Positions 37,241 to 47,623 of a DNA stretch of 63,130 bases are shown one piece after another. Source of the stretch: Flaviramulus sp. (GTDB taxonomy: Bacteria; Bacteroidota; Bacteroidia; Flavobacteriales; Flavobacteriaceae); the NCBI GenBank assembly GCA_030731745.1, contig JANQTJ010000039.1:1-63130 (forward strand), written 5' to 3'. Position 1 is the stretch's first letter. Each line of letters opens with the position of its first letter. The position numbers were made by a program, and so were the translations under genes. The notes below the pieces were generated by a model. The model was given only the letters and a program-made list of their open reading frames with translations, had not been told where the DNA came from and did not search any database.

Positions 37241-38944
37241 TTAAAAACCGACCGCAGTATCGTCACCTCGATGATCTGCTCCACCTTCATAAGACTTATC
37301 ATTTAAAACTAGTATTCCATCGACCTTACCAATTACACGAGAATCTTTTTCATTAATAAAATAACCAAGTTTTTTAAGTTCGTTTATTGCTGATTCATCA
37401 AATAAATTTGGTTCCATTCTAATTTCATCTGGTAACCATTGATGATGAAAACGAGGTGCGTTAACAGCTTCTTGCATACCCATTTTAAAAGCATATACAT
37501 TTAATATAGTTTGTAAAACCGAGGTTATAATGGTTGAACCTCCAGGTGTGCCAACAGACATGTAAAGCTTTCCATTTTTCTCAACAATAGTAGGCGTCAT
37601 CGAAGATAACATACGTTTTTCTGGTGCAATACTGTTGGCCTCAGCTCCAATAAGACCAAACATATTAGGCTCTCCTGGTTTACTACTAAAATCATCCATT
37701 TCATTATTTAAAAAGAAACCTAGTTCTGAACAATACAATTTTGAACCATAAGCACCATTTAAAGTTGTGGTTGCAGATATAGCATTACCAAATTGATCTA
37801 CAATAGAGTAGTGTGTGGTTTCATCACTTTCAATAACTTGCACATTGCCATGAGATACATCCTTTGAAAGGGTCGCTTTTTCAAAGGAAAAATCAGACAT
37901 TCGTTCATTTAAATAAAAATTGCTAATTAGTTTATCCAAAGGGATTTCAACAAAATCCGGATCACCTAAATAAAAACTTCTATCTGCATAAGCGCGTCGT
38001 TCAGCTTCTGTGATGATTTGGATGGCTTTTAATGAGTTGTGATTATATTGAGAAATATTATAAGGTTCTATCATTTTCATTATTTGAGCCAAGCAAACAC
38101 CACCACTTGAAGGTGGAGACATTGAAATGATTTTTAAATCCTCAAAGGTAAATGTTATGGGATCCCGCCATTTGGCATTATATTTAGACAAATCTTCTTC
38201 GGTTATAATACCACCATTATCTTTAATAAATCTAGCTAATATTTTAGCGGTTTCTCCTTTATAAAATTCATCTTTACCATTTTTTAAAATCCGTTCTAAA
38301 GTTTTAGCAAGGGCAGGGTATTTTATAGTATCATTAGTTTTCCAATGTTTATTAAATAGTGTAGCTTCTTTATTTGCTTTTAGGAATTGAGGTTGATACT
38401 CTTTAATGCGTTTTTCTTGTTTTTCTGTAACTACAATGCCTTTATAGGCTAAATTAATAACTGGAGTTAAAATATCTTCAATAGGCAGCCAACCCAGTTT
38501 TTCATGCACAGCAAATACGCCAGCAATCGTACCTGGAATACCAACAGCCATGGCGCCAAGGGTACTTTTACCTGGTATTACATTGCTGTTTTTATCTAAA
38601 AACATATTTTTTGTTGATGCTAGAGGTGCTTTTTCTCTATAATCAATACCTCCAATATCTCCATTTGCCATTCTATAAACCATAAAACCACCACCACCAA
38701 TATTTCCAGCATAAGGATATGCGACAGCTAAGGCTAGTTCAGTTGCAACCATAGCATCAAACGCATTGCCGCCTTTTTTTAGTATATCAATCCCAATTTG
38801 CGAGGCTTCAGCTCGCGCAGAAACTACCATCGCATTTTTAGAAACTAAACCTACCTGTGGTTCTTTTTTTTTAATTATTAGGGGTTCTTTTTTACAAGAA
38901 ATAAAACATGCTATGAACAATAAGGAATAGGTGAATTTCTTCAT
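37241..38944 (-). CDS. ggt: gamma-glutamyltransferase lipoprotein
   Basis: A 567-residue Ntn-hydrolase precursor with a lipobox (ISC, Cys17). The self-cleavage site lies before Thr376 in DETTHYSIVD, giving a large subunit (about 355 residues after lipidation) and a small catalytic subunit whose N-terminal threonine is the nucleophile. Substrate-binding parts such as SMTPT and GTPGGSTIITSV are also present. It transfers or hydrolyses the gamma-glutamyl group of glutathione and related peptides in the periplasm. Its ATG overlaps the stop of the preceding acpH-like gene by four bases (ATGA), a sign of translational coupling. Confidence 0.95.
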   Translation of the reverse strand: MKKFTYSLLFIACFISCKKEPLIIKKKEPQVGLVSKNAMVVSARAEASQIGIDILKKGGNAFDAMVATELALAVAYPYAGNIGGGGFMVYRMANGDIGGIDYREKAPLASTKNMFLDKNSNVIPGKSTLGAMAVGIPGTIAGVFAVHEKLGWLPIEDILTPVINLAYKGIVVTEKQEKRIKEYQPQFLKANKEATLFNKHWKTNDTIKYPALAKTLERILKNGKDEFYKGETAKILARFIKDNGGIITEEDLSKYNAKWRDPITFTFEDLKIISMSPPSSGGVCLAQIMKMIEPYNISQYNHNSLKAIQIITEAERRAYADRSFYLGDPDFVEIPLDKLISNFYLNERMSDFSFEKATLSKDVSHGNVQVIESDETTHYSIVDQFGNAISATTTLNGAYGSKLYCSELGFFLNNEMDDFSSKPGEPNMFGLIGAEANSIAPEKRMLSSMTPTIVEKNGKLYMSVGTPGGSTIITSVLQTILNVYAFKMGMQEAVNAPRFHHQWLPDEIRMEPNLFDESAINELKKLGYFINEKDSRVIGKVDGILVLNDKSYEGGADHRGDDTAVGF

Positions 38945-39537
38945 GATTTACTGGTCAGTTCTTTTAATTTTTCTTTTGAAAATGCTCTTAATTCATCAAA
39001 AAATAAGGTGAATTCACTTTCAAATTCATTATAAAATGTTTCTAATTCTATAACAGCTTTATTCATGCCAGATCGATTTTTGGTTCTTCTATTCATTCCA
39101 TCTAAAATTTTTGAAATCCCGTTTATAGATGCATAACTTAACAACCAATTATCTGCTAACATAAAGGGCATCATTTTTTGTATCCTTGAAGGAAGTATAT
39201 CAAAGTGCGCTTCAAGAGAATCATAAAAAGATTCTACAAAAACACTAAGAGGAATATCGCTATAATTTTTCCAATTTTTAGCTAAAAAATGGTCATACAA
39301 AATATCTACTATAATGCCAGAATAATGGCCATATTTCTCATGTAACCTTTTAGTACTGAGTCTTACTGTTTTGTGCGCATCTGTATAACTATCAATGTGT
39401 CTATGAAGTAAAATACCTATTTGTATATCTTTTGGGTATTTATTGTAACTTTTTCCTTTAATACCATCTGCAATAAAATTACCAATTGTTATTAAAGGAT
39501 CATCACCAGATAGATAAATATGGGCCAAGTAATTCAT
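38941..39537 (-). CDS. ACP phosphodiesterase-like protein
   Basis: A 198-residue helical protein of the AcpH family. It begins MNYLAHIYLSG and has the conserved metal-ligand pattern GNFIADGIKG, LHRHIDSYTDAH and DILYDHFLAKNW. AcpH removes the 4'-phosphopantetheine arm from acyl carrier protein and belongs to the HD-like superfamily. It is the first gene of a unit with ggt (4-base overlap), an association with no evident biochemical link. The gene diverges from glmM with 77 bp between, so both promoters must lie there. Family assignment is good; activity has been shown only for distant relatives. Confidence 0.85.
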   Translation of the reverse strand: MNYLAHIYLSGDDPLITIGNFIADGIKGKSYNKYPKDIQIGILLHRHIDSYTDAHKTVRLSTKRLHEKYGHYSGIIVDILYDHFLAKNWKNYSDIPLSVFVESFYDSLEAHFDILPSRIQKMMPFMLADNWLLSYASINGISKILDGMNRRTKNRSGMNKAVIELETFYNEFESEFTLFFDELRAFSKEKLKELTSKS

Positions 39538-39583
39538 TTGTGAAATTTACGAATTCTGATTTAACAAACCGATTTTGAAATAC

Positions 39584-39591
39584 TATATTTG
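39584..39591 (+). promoter_or_regulatory. -7 element of the glmM promoter
   Basis: TATATTTG, 24 bases ahead of the glmM ATG. The -33 region is only a poor match. Confidence 0.45.
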
Positions 39592-39614
39592 TTTTTCTAA
39601 ATTTAAAATAAAGT

Positions 39615-41003
39615 ATGACACTTATAAAATCAATTTCAGGAATACGAGGTACTATTGGTGGAAAAGTAGGAGAAAACTTAACGCCAATAGATGCTGTAAA
39701 ATTCGCATCGGCTTATGGTGTTTGGTTAAAACAACAGCGAGATAAAGAGCACTATAAAGTTGTAGTAGGAAGAGATGCACGTATTTCTGGGCAAATGATA
39801 CAAAATTTAGTAATGAATACGTTAGTTGGTTTAGGAATTCATATAGTAGATATAGGTTTATCAACAACACCAACTGTAGAAGTTGCTGTGCCTTTAGAAC
39901 ATGCTGATGGTGGTATAATTTTAACAGCAAGTCATAATACAAAACAATGGAATGCGTTAAAATTATTAAACGCAAAAGGTGAGTTTATAGATAATTTTGA
40001 AGGCGCTAAAATTTTAGAAATTGCAGAAAGCGATGACATGATTTTTTCTGATGTGGATAACTTAGGTAAAATAACCAAAAATAAAGCTTATATAGATTTG
40101 CATATTATAGAAGTTTTAGATCTAGATTTAGTAACAGTAAATGCTATTGAAGAAGCCCGATTTAAAGTGGTTGTAGATGGTGTAAACTCCACAGGAGGTA
40201 TAGCAATTCCTTTACTTTTAGAACGTTTAGGTGTAGATGTTGTAAAACTATATTGTGAGCCAAACGGACATTTCCCTCATAATCCAGAACCTTTAAAAGA
40301 GCATTTAGGAGATTTATCTGAAGCTGTTAAAAAACATAATGCAGATTTCGGTATTGTAGTAGATCCAGATGTAGATCGTTTAGCTTTTATGGACGAAAAT
40401 GGCGAGATGTTTGGGGAGGAATATACTCTTGTAGCCTGCGCAGATTATGTACTTAGTAAAACTCCAGGAAACACGGTGAGCAATATGAGCTCGACTAGAG
40501 CCTTGAGAGATGTTACAGAAAAATATGGCGGCTTTTATGAAGCTAGTGCTGTTGGAGAGGTAAATGTGGTTAAACTCATGAAAAAAAATAAAGTGGTTAT
40601 TGGTGGCGAAGGTAATGGAGGTATTATTTATCCAGAGGCTCATTATGGAAGAGATGCCTTAGTAGGAGTAGCTTTATTTTTAAGTTTATTGGCAGACAGA
40701 AAAATGTCTGTAAGCCAACTCAGAAAAACCTACCCAAATTATTTTATGGGTAAAAAGAAAATAGAATTAACGCCTGGTTTGGATGTAGATCGTATTTTGA
40801 AAACAATAGAAAACAGCTATAACATAGAACAACTTACAACTATTGATGGCGTAAAAATAGACTTTACAGAAAGTTGGGTACACTTACGAAAAAGCAACAC
40901 AGAGCCTATTATAAGAATTTATACCGAAGCAAAATCGCAAAAAGAAGCTGATGCTTTAGCTGATAAATTTATTGCTGAAATTGGAGAGATTGCAAACAGT
41001 TGA
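39615..41003 (+). CDS. glmM: phosphoglucosamine mutase
   Basis: A 462-residue alpha-D-phosphohexomutase. The active-site serine is Ser106 in TASHNTKQWNALK; the magnesium loop reads DPDVDRLAF; the sugar loop GEGNGG and phosphate loop RKSNTEPIIRIY follow in the normal order. It interconverts glucosamine-6-phosphate and glucosamine-1-phosphate on the way to UDP-GlcNAc for peptidoglycan and lipopolysaccharide. Bacteroidota often have several enzymes of this superfamily, so a phosphomannomutase role cannot be fully excluded, but the length and SISGIRGTIGG start fit GlmM. It is divergent from the acpH-like gene and has its own -7 element. Confidence 0.88.
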   Translation: MTLIKSISGIRGTIGGKVGENLTPIDAVKFASAYGVWLKQQRDKEHYKVVVGRDARISGQMIQNLVMNTLVGLGIHIVDIGLSTTPTVEVAVPLEHADGGIILTASHNTKQWNALKLLNAKGEFIDNFEGAKILEIAESDDMIFSDVDNLGKITKNKAYIDLHIIEVLDLDLVTVNAIEEARFKVVVDGVNSTGGIAIPLLLERLGVDVVKLYCEPNGHFPHNPEPLKEHLGDLSEAVKKHNADFGIVVDPDVDRLAFMDENGEMFGEEYTLVACADYVLSKTPGNTVSNMSSTRALRDVTEKYGGFYEASAVGEVNVVKLMKKNKVVIGGEGNGGIIYPEAHYGRDALVGVALFLSLLADRKMSVSQLRKTYPNYFMGKKKIELTPGLDVDRILKTIENSYNIEQLTTIDGVKIDFTESWVHLRKSNTEPIIRIYTEAKSQKEADALADKFIAEIGEIANS

Positions 41004-41154
41004 GACCTTGTGGATAGTTTAGGCTTTTAAAAAGGATGCAATTTCAATTGGGGCTAAAACAAGATTTAACTATGACGTATAAAATAGATTTAAATTGGAT
41101 TGTTAACTTTACATAAATATTAATAAGTTGAACTAACTTTTATCTATTGGGCCT

Positions 41155-41358
41155 TTGAAAATAATTTTAATATTATTTGTGGTGTTTTTCGGATTTATAA
41201 TAACTATAGTTGCTCTTATTGATATTTTAAAAAGTGAATTCTCAGGTAATAATAAGATTATTTGGATGTTAGTTGTTTTGTTTATTAACTTACTTGGTAA
41301 GGTTTTATATTTTATTATAGGAAGAAAACAGAAAATTAAAATTGGAAAAAATTATTAA
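41155..41358 (+). CDS. small PLDc_N-type membrane protein
   Basis: A 67-residue protein with two hydrophobic segments (about 3-24 and 35-55) separated by DILKSEFSGNNKIIW and ending in GRKQKIK. This is the N-terminal transmembrane module of cardiolipin synthase-like phospholipase D proteins (PLDc_N), here as a free-standing protein, a common form in Flavobacteriaceae. No ATG is available; it appears to start with TTG at 41155. It lies 151 bp after glmM with no clear promoter. The role is unknown. Confidence 0.7.
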   Translation: MKIILILFVVFFGFIITIVALIDILKSEFSGNNKIIWMLVVLFINLLGKVLYFIIGRKQKIKIGKNY

Positions 41359-41372
41359 ATCAAATACTTAAT

Positions 41373-41417
41373 AAAAATCTTAGAATAATAAATTTCAAAT
41401 AATTAATTAAGATTTTT
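41373..41417. terminator. possible terminator hairpin
   Basis: AAAAATCTTA (41373-41382) and TAAGATTTTT (41408-41417) form a perfect 10-bp stem with a 25-base loop between the PLDc_N gene and the convergent acyltransferase gene. It could end transcription from either side. Confidence 0.4.
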
Positions 41418-41467
41418 AATTTTTACATCAAAAGAGCTGAAATAGCGATTACAATTTAAATGTTTTT

Positions 41468-42364
41468 TCAGATTGTTGTTTTTTTATTTTTTTCCTTGTC
41501 AAGGTGCTTCCAACGTTTATGAGTCCATAAATAATACTCTGGAGCTTCAAGGATTTGTGCTTCAACTAGTTTTAAAAAAATATCGGTTATTTCGTAATCT
41601 TTAAACTCTTTTGGGTTTAATGTTATAGTTTTAAAAGTAGTCTCGTAATAGCCACGTTTAATTTTTTTAACACAAAAAAACACTACAGCCATATCTAGTT
41701 TTTTGGCAAGCATTTCAGCACCAGTATGCACTGGAACCCTTATACCCATAAAATCATTCCAATGAAAAGCTTTATCAAGTTTTGGAGACTGGTCTGATGC
41801 AAAACCATTTATAGATATAATACCTTTTCTTTTTTGTTCAATTAATGTGGGTATAATATCTTTTGTTGTTATTAAATAACTGTTATATTTTGCTCTTATT
41901 TTTTTTACTAATTTATCAAAATAACGATTTGCTAGCTGCTTATAAACGGCATTACCCCTAGATTTTACATAGGTTTGTAAAATAAAAATCCATTCCCAAC
42001 TTCCATAATGAGCACACATTAAAATGATACTTTTATTTTGGTTTTCAATATCTTGCATCAATTCTACATTAGTAAACATAAAACGTTTTTTCATTTCAGC
42101 TTCTGATATAGTCATGGATTTGATAGATTCTAATATCATATCACATAAATGATGATAGAAAACCTCAGTAATCTGCTTAATCTCTAAATCTGATTTTCCC
42201 GGAAAAACCAAATTCAAATTACTAATTACTACTTTTTTTCTATACCCAATAATGCGATAAATAAGTATATAAAGTCCGTCAGAAAAAAAATATAATAATC
42301 TAAAAGGTAATATTGAAATAATCCATAAAAAAGGATAAATAATAATATAAGCTAGAAATTGCAT
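41468..42364 (-). CDS. lipid A biosynthesis-type lysophospholipid acyltransferase
   Basis: A 298-residue inner-membrane-associated enzyme of the LpxL/HtrB family. A hydrophobic N-terminus (about 5-37) is followed by the acyltransferase core with the catalytic HX4E motif in HYGSWE (His119, Glu124) and downstream GFASDQSP, VPVHTGAEMLA and the family-typical C-terminal YYLWTHKRWK. It moves an acyl chain from acyl-ACP onto a lipid A precursor, or another lipid in this phylum. It diverges from the rhomboid gene with 62 bp between. Family is firm; the exact acceptor is inferred. Confidence 0.9.
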   Translation of the reverse strand: MQFLAYIIIYPFLWIISILPFRLLYFFSDGLYILIYRIIGYRKKVVISNLNLVFPGKSDLEIKQITEVFYHHLCDMILESIKSMTISEAEMKKRFMFTNVELMQDIENQNKSIILMCAHYGSWEWIFILQTYVKSRGNAVYKQLANRYFDKLVKKIRAKYNSYLITTKDIIPTLIEQKRKGIISINGFASDQSPKLDKAFHWNDFMGIRVPVHTGAEMLAKKLDMAVVFFCVKKIKRGYYETTFKTITLNPKEFKDYEITDIFLKLVEAQILEAPEYYLWTHKRWKHLDKEKNKKTTI

Positions 42365-42426
42365 TAATTAATTTTAGATTTGTACTGGCAAATATAAATT
42401 AATTTAAGTTTAAACGTTTACACCCT

Positions 42427-43077
42427 ATGGCTAATTTAGATATAGTAACCATTATAATAATAGCAGCTAACGTTATAATATCTTACAAAGGTTTTAGTGA
42501 TTATAGCTTTTTTGATAAGTATAAATTTCAAGTTGGAGCTGTACAGCGTGGTGAACAAATACGAATGGTTAGCTCTGGTTTTTTGCATGCAGATACAGCA
42601 CATTTATTTTTTAACATGTTTTCACTTTATTTTTTCGCAGATGTGATTATAAGTCTTTTGAATCCCATACAGTTTCTACTCATATACTTTAGCAGTTTGG
42701 TTTTAGGTAGTTTATTATCTTTTTATTTTCATAAAAACGAATATCATTATAGCGCTGTTGGAGCTAGTGGTGCAGTAATGGGCGTTATTTACTCCGCAAT
42801 TTTATTACAACCTGGGATGAGTTTGTATATGTATTTTATACCTATTCCTATTCCTGCATATCTTTTCGGAATAGGCTATTTACTATATTCAATTTATGGT
42901 ATGAAAAAAAGAATAGGTAATATTGGGCATGATGCACATTTTGGTGGTGCAATAGGTGGCTATATAGTTACATTGATTCTTTCGCCATGGCTATTTGAAA
43001 CTAATTTATTGATGATTGTTTTATTAGCAATCCCTATTGTATTGTTATTTGTTTTAAAGAAAATAGGTAAAATATAA
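42427..43077 (+). CDS. rhomboid intramembrane serine protease
   Basis: A 216-residue polytopic membrane protein with about six helices. The catalytic serine is Ser114 in GASGAVMG and the histidine is His171 in HDAHFGGAIGG; HLFFNMFSLYFF supplies the conserved N-terminal half. Rhomboids cut substrate helices inside the membrane. Substrates are not known for this phylum. The gene stands alone between the acyltransferase and lon. Confidence 0.93.
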   Translation: MANLDIVTIIIIAANVIISYKGFSDYSFFDKYKFQVGAVQRGEQIRMVSSGFLHADTAHLFFNMFSLYFFADVIISLLNPIQFLLIYFSSLVLGSLLSFYFHKNEYHYSAVGASGAVMGVIYSAILLQPGMSLYMYFIPIPIPAYLFGIGYLLYSIYGMKKRIGNIGHDAHFGGAIGGYIVTLILSPWLFETNLLMIVLLAIPIVLLFVLKKIGKI

Positions 43078-43244
43078 AGTATTGTTTCTATAATCTATTA
43101 ATGGCATAAGTATTGACTTTATTTATTATCTGAATTACTTTATATTTTATTAAATTATTGTTTTTCAGATATTTAAATGGTTTTATTAAATATCAAAAAG
43201 AAAAGTTTAATTTGTTTTAATGACAGATTGACCAAAAAATATAT

Positions 43245-45695
43245 ATGAAAAAGTCAAATTTTATTACACTTGACAGTTTGTCATTACAGGACTTTGATGA
43301 AAACTCAGAGCTAATTCCTTTAATGACACCTGAGGATGAAGAAGCTATAAACAATGAGACATTGCCCGAAACTTTACCTATTTTATCATTAAGAAATACG
43401 GTTTTATTTCCTGGTGTTGTTATTCCAATTACTGCCGGTAGAGATAAATCTATCAAACTTATAAACGATGCTAACAAAGGAAAAAAAATTATAGGTGTTG
43501 TTGCTCAAAAAGATGAATCTGTTGAAAATCCTTCTGCAAAAGAAATACATGAAATTGGAACAGTTGCTCAAATACTAAGGGTTTTAAAAATGCCTGATGG
43601 AAATGTAACGGTAATCATTCAAGGGAAGAAACGATTTAAAGTGGCCGAAGTTCTAACAGAAGAACCTTATATGACTGCGACAATAAGAGATATTCCTGAG
43701 GCAAAACCAGCAATAAGAAATAAAGAGTTTTCTGCTATAATCGATTCTATTAAAGATTTAGCTCTTGAAATTATTAAGGAAAGTCCAAACATCCCAAGTG
43801 AAGCATCTTTTGCTATAAAAAATATTGAAAGTAATTCATTTTTGATAAATTTTGTATCGTCAAATATGAATCTTTCAGTTAGCGAAAAACAATCGCTATT
43901 AGAAATGGATGACCTTAAAAAACGTGCATTAGCGACGCTTAAGTATATGAATGTTGAGTTTCAAAAATTGGAACTTAAAAATGATATTCAGTCAAAGGTT
44001 CAGATGGATATGAGCCAACAACAGCGAGAATATTTCTTACATCAACAAATGAAAACTATTCAAGAAGAATTGGGTGGTGTTAGTCATGACGAGGAGATAG
44101 AAGAAATGCGCGATAAAGCTAGTGGTAAGCTTTGGGATGAAAAAGTTGCTAAACATTTTGAAAAAGAATTAGCTAAAATGCAACGTATGAATCCTCAAGT
44201 AGCTGAATATTCTATACAACGTAATTACTTAGAGCTATTTTTGGATTTACCATGGAATGAATTTAGCAAAGATAAATTCGATTTAAAACGTGCAAAACGA
44301 ATACTTGATAGAGACCATTTTGGATTGGAAGATGTAAAACGCAGAATTATTGAATATTTAGCAGTTTTAAAACTTCGAAACGATATGAAATCGCCTATTT
44401 TGTGTTTATATGGCCCTCCAGGGGTTGGAAAAACTTCTTTAGGAAAATCTATTGCAGAGGCTTTAGGTCGCGAGTATGTTCGTATCTCTTTAGGAGGTTT
44501 AAGAGACGAGGCCGAAATACGTGGGCACAGAAAAACCTATATAGGAGCAATGCCAGGGCGAATTATTCAAAGTTTAAAAAAAGCAGGAACATCAAACCCA
44601 GTTTTTGTTTTAGATGAAATAGATAAACTATCAAACTCACATCAAGGCGATCCATCTTCTGCTATGTTAGAAGTTTTAGACCCAGAACAAAATAATGAGT
44701 TTTACGACAACTTTTTAGAAATGGGTTACGACTTATCTAAAGTAATGTTTATTGCAACTTCTAATAGTTTGTCTTCCATACAACCAGCTTTACGCGATCG
44801 TATGGAAATTATAAATGTAACAGGTTATACCATCGAAGAAAAAGTAGAAATAGCAAAGCGTCATTTATTACCTAAACAATTAAAAGAGCATGGTTTAAAT
44901 GATTCTCATCTTAAAATTGCTAAACAACAATTAGAAAAAATAGTAGAGGGTTATACTCGAGAATCTGGTGTTCGTGGTCTTGAAAAGCAAATAGCAAAAA
45001 TGGTTCGTCATGCTGCTAAAAATATCGCTATGGAAGAGGTTTACAATTTAAAAGTTACTAATGAAGATATAATTGAAGTTTTAGGTGGCCCAAGATTAGA
45101 GCGAGATAAATACGAAAATAACAATGTAGCTGGTGTAGTAACTGGATTAGCTTGGACGAGTGTTGGTGGAGATATTCTATTTATAGAATCTATTCTTTCA
45201 AAAGGAAAAGGGACTATGAGTATTACTGGTAACTTAGGAAATGTTATGAAAGAATCAGCTACCATAGCTATGGAATATATAAAATCTAATGCAGAGGAAT
45301 TTGGAATAGACACTTCTGTTTTTGAAAATTACAACGTCCACATTCATGTTCCTGAAGGTGCAACGCCTAAAGACGGACCTAGTGCAGGTGTAACGATGTT
45401 AACATCATTAGTTTCTTTATTCACTCAAAGAAAAGTTAAGAAAAGTTTAGCAATGACAGGTGAAATTACACTTCGAGGTAAAGTACTTCCAGTTGGTGGT
45501 ATTAAAGAAAAGATTTTAGCAGCTAAACGCGCAAGAATAAAAGAGATTTTATTATGTGAAGATAACAGAAGGGATATTGAAGAAATTAAACCAGAATACT
45601 TAAAAGGCTTAACGTTTTATTATGTTACTGATATGAGTGAGGTAATAAAGCATGCTATAACGAATCATAAAGTTAAAAATCCTAAGAATATATAA
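43245..45695 (+). CDS. lon: Lon ATP-dependent protease (endopeptidase La)
   Basis: An 816-residue Lon of normal length: an acidic N-terminal extension, the substrate-binding LON domain (about 45-250, with [14 protein letters not shown]), a coiled helical arm, an AAA+ module with Walker [10 protein letters not shown] near residue 390 and Walker [10 protein letters not shown], and a C-terminal serine/lysine protease domain with Ser713 in PKDGPSAG and the lysine in GGIKEK. It degrades misfolded and regulatory proteins in the cytoplasm. A clear terminator follows. No heat-shock operator is recognisable upstream. Confidence 0.98.
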   Translation: MKKSNFITLDSLSLQDFDENSELIPLMTPEDEEAINNETLPETLPILSLRNTVLFPGVVIPITAGRDKSIKLINDANKGKKIIGVVAQKDESVENPSAKEIHEIGTVAQILRVLKMPDGNVTVIIQGKKRFKVAEVLTEEPYMTATIRDIPEAKPAIRNKEFSAIIDSIKDLALEIIKESPNIPSEASFAIKNIESNSFLINFVSSNMNLSVSEKQSLLEMDDLKKRALATLKYMNVEFQKLELKNDIQSKVQMDMSQQQREYFLHQQMKTIQEELGGVSHDEEIEEMRDKASGKLWDEKVAKHFEKELAKMQRMNPQVAEYSIQRNYLELFLDLPWNEFSKDKFDLKRAKRILDRDHFGLEDVKRRIIEYLAVLKLRNDMKSPILCLYGPPGVGKTSLGKSIAEALGREYVRISLGGLRDEAEIRGHRKTYIGAMPGRIIQSLKKAGTSNPVFVLDEIDKLSNSHQGDPSSAMLEVLDPEQNNEFYDNFLEMGYDLSKVMFIATSNSLSSIQPALRDRMEIINVTGYTIEEKVEIAKRHLLPKQLKEHGLNDSHLKIAKQQLEKIVEGYTRESGVRGLEKQIAKMVRHAAKNIAMEEVYNLKVTNEDIIEVLGGPRLERDKYENNNVAGVVTGLAWTSVGGDILFIESILSKGKGTMSITGNLGNVMKESATIAMEYIKSNAEEFGIDTSVFENYNVHIHVPEGATPKDGPSAGVTMLTSLVSLFTQRKVKKSLAMTGEITLRGKVLPVGGIKEKILAAKRARIKEILLCEDNRRDIEEIKPEYLKGLTFYYVTDMSEVIKHAITNHKVKNPKNI

Positions 45696-45730
45696 AGGAT
45701 TTCTATTTTTTAATAGAATAAAAATTTAAA

Positions 45731-45764
45731 AAAACTTTGAGCCAAAATACTCAAGGTTTTTTTT
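45731..45764 (+). terminator. terminator of lon
   Basis: AAAACTTTGAG (45731-45741) pairs with CTCAAGGTTTT (45750-45760), with one G-U wobble, and a T-run continues to 45764. It lies 36 bases after the lon stop. Confidence 0.85.
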
Positions 45765-45827
45765 CGTTTAAAATAAAAGATACATGCTATCGTTTTAAGA
45801 TAGATTTACTTACTTTGTATCGTAAAT

Positions 45828-46847
45828 ATGCTAAGAAAAATTATCTCATTTTTTTGTTTGTTAATGGTTACTTTATCCTATAGCCAAGTAGGAGGAGAAA
45901 CCACTTATCAGTTCTTAAATTTGATATCATCACCCAGACAAGCAGCATTAGGTGGTAAAGTTTTCACTAATGTAGATTATGATGTAACACAAGGGCTTTT
46001 TAATCCAGCAACCATCAATGTTGAAATGGATAATCAATTAGCAATAAATTACACCAGTTATTTAGGTGGTATAAGTTATGGCACCGCTTCTTATGCTTAT
46101 ACTGTGGATAGGCGTACACAAACCTTTCATACTGGAATAATTTATATAAATTATGGTTCATTTGATGGTTATGATGAAGCTGGAAATGCCACAGGAACGT
46201 TTACTGGGAATGAAACGGCACTTTCCATGGGTTATGCAACTCAAGTAGGCTACTCAGATTTTTATTTTGGTGGAAACATAAAATTAATTACCTCAAAATT
46301 AGAACAATATAATTCATTTGGTGCTGCTGTAGATTTAGGTTTAATTTATATTAATGAAAATTTAGATTTTAATGCAGCTTTAGTAGTTAGAAATTTAGGA
46401 ACACAAATAACTACTTATGCAGGGTTAAATGAACCCTTACCTTTTGAAGTGGCTTTTGGGATGTCTCAAAGGGTAGAAAACGTACCAATTCGATGGCACG
46501 TTACTCTAGAGAACCTCCAAGAGTGGCCTATTTCTAGACCAAACCCTGCAAGAACTACCAGTGATTTAAGTGGTAATCAAACCAATGAAAAAGTTGGTTT
46601 ATTAGGTCAAGTTATCCGTCACACTATTTTGGGAGCTGAGTTATTTCCAGAAGGAGGTTTTAATATTCGTTTAGGGTATAATTTTAGAAGAGGTGAAGAA
46701 CTTAGAATTATTGATCAAAGGAATTTCTCTGGACTATCAGCTGGTATTTCTATTAAAATGAATAAGATGCGTTTTAGCTATACACATGCAAAATTCACAA
46801 GTGCAGCAAATTCAAACTTCTTTGGTTTGCAAATAGATTTACAATGA
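45828..46847 (+). CDS. porQ: T9SS protein PorQ
   Basis: A 339-residue outer-membrane beta-barrel protein with signal peptide (SYS|Q). The start of the mature protein, GGETTYQFLNLISSPRQAALGG, is the PorQ hallmark, and the FadL-like strands run to the C-terminus. In Porphyromonas gingivalis PorQ acts with the T9SS attachment complex (PorU, PorV, PorZ), which cuts off the C-terminal signal and attaches cargo to the surface. It is followed 74 bp later by cmk, a pairing often seen in Bacteroidota. It is the only core T9SS component I recognise in the window. Confidence 0.88.
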   Translation: MLRKIISFFCLLMVTLSYSQVGGETTYQFLNLISSPRQAALGGKVFTNVDYDVTQGLFNPATINVEMDNQLAINYTSYLGGISYGTASYAYTVDRRTQTFHTGIIYINYGSFDGYDEAGNATGTFTGNETALSMGYATQVGYSDFYFGGNIKLITSKLEQYNSFGAAVDLGLIYINENLDFNAALVVRNLGTQITTYAGLNEPLPFEVAFGMSQRVENVPIRWHVTLENLQEWPISRPNPARTTSDLSGNQTNEKVGLLGQVIRHTILGAELFPEGGFNIRLGYNFRRGEELRIIDQRNFSGLSAGISIKMNKMRFSYTHAKFTSAANSNFFGLQIDLQ

Positions 46848-46921
46848 TTATTATTAGTATTTAAAATTCATATTTTTTCACTTTCTACATTTTAATTACT
46901 TTAGACACTTCAAACTTAATA

Positions 46922-47617
46922 ATGACAAAAATAACCATAGCCATAGACGGATTTTCTTCAACTGGTAAAAGTACGGTAGCTAAACAACTTGCCAAATATT
47001 TAGGATATGTTTATGTTGATACAGGAGCAATGTATAGAGCTGTTACTTATTATGCAATGCAAAAAGGTTTAATAAATAAAGAAGATTTCAACAAAGAAGC
47101 CCTTATTTATCAATTACCAAACATTGAAATCAGCTTTAAATTTAATAGATATAAAGGTTTTGCTGAGGTTTATTTGAATGGAGAAAATATTGAAAAAAAT
47201 ATTAGAACTCTTGAAGTCTCTAATTTTGTTAGTCAAGTTGCTGCAATTACAGAAGTTCGTCAAAAACTAGTGGAACAACAACAAAAAATGGGGCAAAGCA
47301 AGGGTGTTGTTATGGATGGTAGAGATATAGGAACTGTTGTTTTTCCCAATGCTGAACTTAAATTATTTATGACTGCATCTTCTGAAACTAGAGCAAAACG
47401 ACGATTTAACGAACTTATTGAAAGAGGTGATGATGTTATTTATGAAGATGTTTTAAAAAATGTAATAACTCGTGATTACATGGATTCAACCAGAGATGAT
47501 TCGCCATTAAAAAAAGCTAAAGAAGCTATAGAAATAGATAACTCTGAAATGTCTTTAGAAGATCAATTTAATAAAATACTTCAATTAGTAATGATTACTA
47601 TTGAAGATTATGAATAA
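46922..47617 (+). CDS. cmk: (d)CMP kinase
   Basis: A 231-residue P-loop kinase. Walker A is GFSSTGKST (10-18), followed by VDTGAMYRAVT, the CMP-binding VVMDGRDIGTVVFP and the lid segment RAKRRFNE. It phosphorylates CMP and dCMP for nucleotide supply. It lies 74 bp after porQ on the same strand and is probably transcribed with it. Its stop is seven bases from that of a convergent lipoprotein gene. Confidence 0.97.
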   Translation: MTKITIAIDGFSSTGKSTVAKQLAKYLGYVYVDTGAMYRAVTYYAMQKGLINKEDFNKEALIYQLPNIEISFKFNRYKGFAEVYLNGENIEKNIRTLEVSNFVSQVAAITEVRQKLVEQQQKMGQSKGVVMDGRDIGTVVFPNAELKLFMTASSETRAKRRFNELIERGDDVIYEDVLKNVITRDYMDSTRDDSPLKKAKEAIEIDNSEMSLEDQFNKILQLVMITIEDYE

Positions 47618-47623
47618 CTTTAA

